7,085 nt of DNA from NCBI GenBank assembly GCA_030637455.1, contig DAOWGL010000171.1, positions 1 to 7,085 of the forward strand, read 5' to 3'. Origin of the DNA: Candidatus Nitrosopumilus sp. Lineage in GTDB: Archaea; Thermoproteota; Nitrososphaeria; Nitrososphaerales; Nitrosopumilaceae. A program made the translations under genes and the position numbers. The notes beneath the pieces are model-generated. The model was given only the letters and a program-made list of their open reading frames with translations, had not been told where the DNA came from and did no database searches. Below, in pieces: positions 5,440-7,085 of the stretch (its first letter is position 1; every line of letters starts with the position of its first letter).

Positions 5440-6561
5440 GTGAATTTTACAAATTTTGATTTAGATCAGTTGTTTTCGATGGGCGATGATTCAAACCCAT
5501 TGTTGATGATTGTCTGGATTCTTCCGATAATTCTTTTTGTATTTTATGGACAACAAATACAACTTTTTGTTACCTCTAGAGAAATTAAAAAAGGACTTAA
5601 AAAATTAGACAGTTTTAGGGGTGAATCTAGAACTGAATTAATTAATTATGTTAAAAATAATTTAAAAGTAAAAAATGATCCTGTAAAAAAAATTGATAAG
5701 TTTTTAGATTATTTTACAATCATGCCAGTTGATATGGATCCTAATGGGATTGTTGACAAAGTCCATCACACAGTTAGGTCTAGAGAGGATTTCACTAGAG
5801 CCCATGTAAAATCACTCTCCACTGAAATGAATGATATTGAATTAAGTAAAATCCAAACTTTGCTTGAAATTGCATCATCCCTACAAATGATTTACAAAAT
5901 TGTTAATCACATGTTCTTAACTGCTAAAAAACAAAATAATTATCCTCTAATTTTACCACTACAAATGCTTCTGCCCTTTATAATGGAGCAAGCAGAGGCT
6001 ATGAGAGAAGCAATTCCTGCATTCAAATCTGATCAGCCGGTTGGTGATGGAATTGGCTCGATGGTTGTTGGAAAAATGATGTTAGAACATGAAAAAGAAA
6101 CTGTTGCATTTCAAACATCCCTATCAAAAATTGACTTTGAAGATAGAAAGTTGTTTCTTTTAAAAGCTGAGGGTCCTGGCTCAACAGTAGGTAGACCTGC
6201 AGACGGATTAGAAAAAATTATGTCTGAAAATAAAATTGATGCAATAATTATGATTGATGCCGCATTGAAAATGGAGGGTGAGGATTCTGCATCCATTGCT
6301 CAAGGTTTTGGTGCTGCTATTGGAGGAATTGGAACAGAAAGATTCCAAATTGAGGCAGTTGCAACAACAAACAGTATTCCGATATTTTCTATTGTGGTCA
6401 AACAATCAGTAAAAGAAGCCATCACTTTGATGACCAAAGAGATTGCTGATACTGCAGAACTTGTAAGATTACAAGTAAATGAAATGATTATTGAAAATAC
6501 TAAACCTGGACAATCTGTTGTGATTATTGGTGTTGGTAATACATCTGGAGTTCCACAATGA
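5440..6561 (+). CDS. DUF1512 family archaeal membrane protein, function unknown
   Basis: This 373-aa protein matches, from memory, the archaeal DUF1512 family (usually about 370 aa), whose function is not known. A single hydrophobic helix lies at about residues 19-37 (LLMIVWILPIILFVFYG). A charged segment follows (SREIKKGLKKLD), so the large C-terminal part is probably cytoplasmic. The middle (about 125-190) is mostly helical. The C-terminal third contains KAEGPGSTVGRPADG (about 242-256), IIMIDAALKMEGED (about 269-282) and a glycine-rich FGAAIGGIGTERFQIE (about 290-305). The end is VVIIGVGNTSGVPQ. The glycine-rich turns between strands could bind a nucleotide or phosphate, but no known motif is present. 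Starts at TTG 5431, GTG 5440 and ATG 5479 are all in frame. GTG 5440 best fits the TATA spacing. Its TGA overlaps the next gene's ATG. Confidence 0.85.
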   Translation: MNFTNFDLDQLFSMGDDSNPLLMIVWILPIILFVFYGQQIQLFVTSREIKKGLKKLDSFRGESRTELINYVKNNLKVKNDPVKKIDKFLDYFTIMPVDMDPNGIVDKVHHTVRSREDFTRAHVKSLSTEMNDIELSKIQTLLEIASSLQMIYKIVNHMFLTAKKQNNYPLILPLQMLLPFIMEQAEAMREAIPAFKSDQPVGDGIGSMVVGKMMLEHEKETVAFQTSLSKIDFEDRKLFLLKAEGPGSTVGRPADGLEKIMSENKIDAIIMIDAALKMEGEDSASIAQGFGAAIGGIGTERFQIEAVATTNSIPIFSIVVKQSVKEAITLMTKEIADTAELVRLQVNEMIIENTKPGQSVVIIGVGNTSGVPQ

Positions 6562-6740
6562 TTTTCTCCAAGAAAAAAATTACAACTGAATACACTGTAG
6601 AGCAATGCACCAAATGTGGCACTTTGACTAAAAGAAAATTTAATCATGGTGATATCTTGTTTGCAGAACTCTCAAAATGTACCTCTTGTGACGGACTCAT
6701 TAGAATTGAGAAAATTTTTGGTGAAACCGTAGAACAATAA
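6558..6740 (+). CDS. Small zinc-ribbon protein coupled to DUF1512
   Basis: The 60-aa product carries two CxxC knuckles, CTKC at about residues 17-20 and CTSC at about 41-44. The 20-residue spacing is typical of a zinc ribbon that binds one zinc ion. A basic KKK stretch lies near the N-terminus, and no membrane segment is present. The start overlaps the DUF1512 stop as ATGA, which implies translational coupling and roughly matched production of the two proteins. That makes a shared complex a fair guess. No enzyme motif is visible, and zinc ribbons of this size can bind nucleic acid or protein. The gene ends 8 nt from the stop of the opposite-strand zinc-ribbon gene. The zinc ribbon is well supported. 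The role is unknown. Confidence 0.85.
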   Translation: MIFSKKKITTEYTVEQCTKCGTLTKRKFNHGDILFAELSKCTSCDGLIRIEKIFGETVEQ

Positions 6741-6748
6741 TTTTTAGA

Positions 6749-6862
6749 TTACTCTGTTTTGTATTTCACATTACAAGAAGGACAAAACCATGTTGCTGCT
6801 TCCCCTTGTTCTCTAAACATAAATCCACCACATTTTGGACACGGTCTAATTTCTTCACTCAT
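6749..6862 (-). CDS. 37-aa zinc-ribbon mini-protein
   Basis: This short gene reads ATG AGT GAA on the minus strand and ends with TAA at 6749-6751. The 37-aa product has two perfect knuckles, CPKCGG at about residues 8-13 and CPSC at about 27-30, with a WF pair just before the second. The pattern resembles the zinc ribbons of small RNA polymerase subunits and TFS-like factors, though it is far shorter than either and has no acidic hairpin domain. An upstream ATG at 6870 hits a stop after three codons, so 6862 is the start. It lies 15 nt downstream of the methionine aminopeptidase gene and is probably cotranscribed with it. It is easy to miss because of its size. The two CxxC pairs in so short a frame make chance unlikely. 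Confidence 0.8.
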   Translation of the reverse strand: MSEEIRPCPKCGGFMFREQGEAATWFCPSCNVKYKTE

Positions 6863-6877
6863 GTTTTCATTATTTTT

Positions 6878-7085
6878 TTATTCGGTCTTTGTAGTTACTG
6901 TCACTCCGTTCTCATTAGGAATGAATGTGTGTTCTGCTTGTGCTACTCTTTGTTCATTAACTTCAATTAGTATGGGGTATGCTTGAACAGCTTTTTTCTT
7001 TACTAGGAAATCTAATAGTTCACGTGCTTCCTTTTCTTCCCATTCTTTTGTTAGCCATCTTAGGGCAAATGGTAACATGTTACAA
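6878..7085 (-). CDS. map: Methionine aminopeptidase, type 2 (C-terminal part, 5' end outside window)
   Basis: Methionine aminopeptidase removes the initiator Met from new proteins and uses two divalent metal ions. Only the last 68 or so codons are present, and the frame is open through the right edge. The piece ends with the type 2 signature: LPFALRWL, then a helical stretch, AYPILIEV and VAQAEHTFIPNENGVTVTT. The Glu in QAEHT is the last of the five metal ligands of the family and lies about 17 residues from the C-terminus, as expected. The ATG at 7078 is an internal Met and not the start. The other ligands (two Asp, His, Glu) would be upstream of the window. A 37-aa zinc-ribbon gene follows 15 nt downstream. 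The family assignment rests on the C-terminal motif and is strong. Confidence 0.88.
   Translation of the reverse strand, partial: CNMLPFALRWLTKEWEEKEARELLDFLVKKKAVQAYPILIEVNEQRVAQAEHTFIPNENGVTVTTKTE

Noticed and set aside
6759..6986. 75-aa plus-strand frame at the right end
   Set aside because: It lies antisense to the 37-aa zinc-ribbon gene and the end of map, both of which have clear family motifs.
6878..7078. Complete 66-aa gene starting at ATG 7078
   Set aside because: The product is the C-terminal part of type 2 methionine aminopeptidase, and the frame stays open to the window edge, so this Met is internal.

Overview
The window looks like chromosomal DNA from an ammonia-oxidising archaeon of the Nitrososphaerota (Nitrosopumilus-like). 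The DNA is AT-rich and densely packed. It carries an archaeal TATA-binding protein, an F420-pathway CofG, an archaeal DUF1512-type membrane protein and a type 2 methionine aminopeptidase. Most transcription units have an AT-rich TATA-like box about 25-30 nt before the start codon, which implies leaderless or nearly leaderless mRNAs. The taxonomic placement is inferred from gene content and was not tested.

Positions 1-3934 hold a minus-strand block. In order of transcription it is an SRPBCC/START-like protein, a membrane GT2 glycosyltransferase (5 nt gap), a membrane-anchored HtrA-type serine protease with one PDZ domain, and cofG, whose 3' end is cut by the left edge. HtrA and cofG each have their own plausible TATA box as well. 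cofG starts at a TTG that sits where a leaderless transcript would begin.

Positions 3935-4089 lie between divergent genes and hold the most interesting element. It is a GC-richer stretch (about 47%) of roughly 79 nt that folds into a three-way junction with an 11-12 bp closing stem and two adjacent hairpins. It begins about 27 nt after a palindromic TATA box that also fits the SRPBCC gene on the other strand. Its wobble pairs favour transcription from the plus strand. It could be a free small RNA or a structured leader for the unknown 71-aa (or 65-aa) gene that follows.

Positions 4090-4675 hold that small gene and a MetRS-beta/CsaA-type tRNA-binding OB-fold protein, both on plus. An AT-rich convergent terminator region (4676-4736) separates them from tbp on minus (4737-5297). 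Divergent from tbp, on plus, is a DUF1512 membrane protein whose stop codon overlaps the start of a 60-aa zinc-ribbon protein. Tail to tail with that, on minus, is a second, 37-aa zinc-ribbon gene (6749-6862), 15 nt downstream of the 3' end of the methionine aminopeptidase gene cut by the right edge. I see no mobile elements, CRISPR arrays, tRNAs or rRNAs. The genes are mostly core archaeal functions: transcription initiation, N-terminal Met removal, tRNA binding, cofactor F420 and envelope functions.
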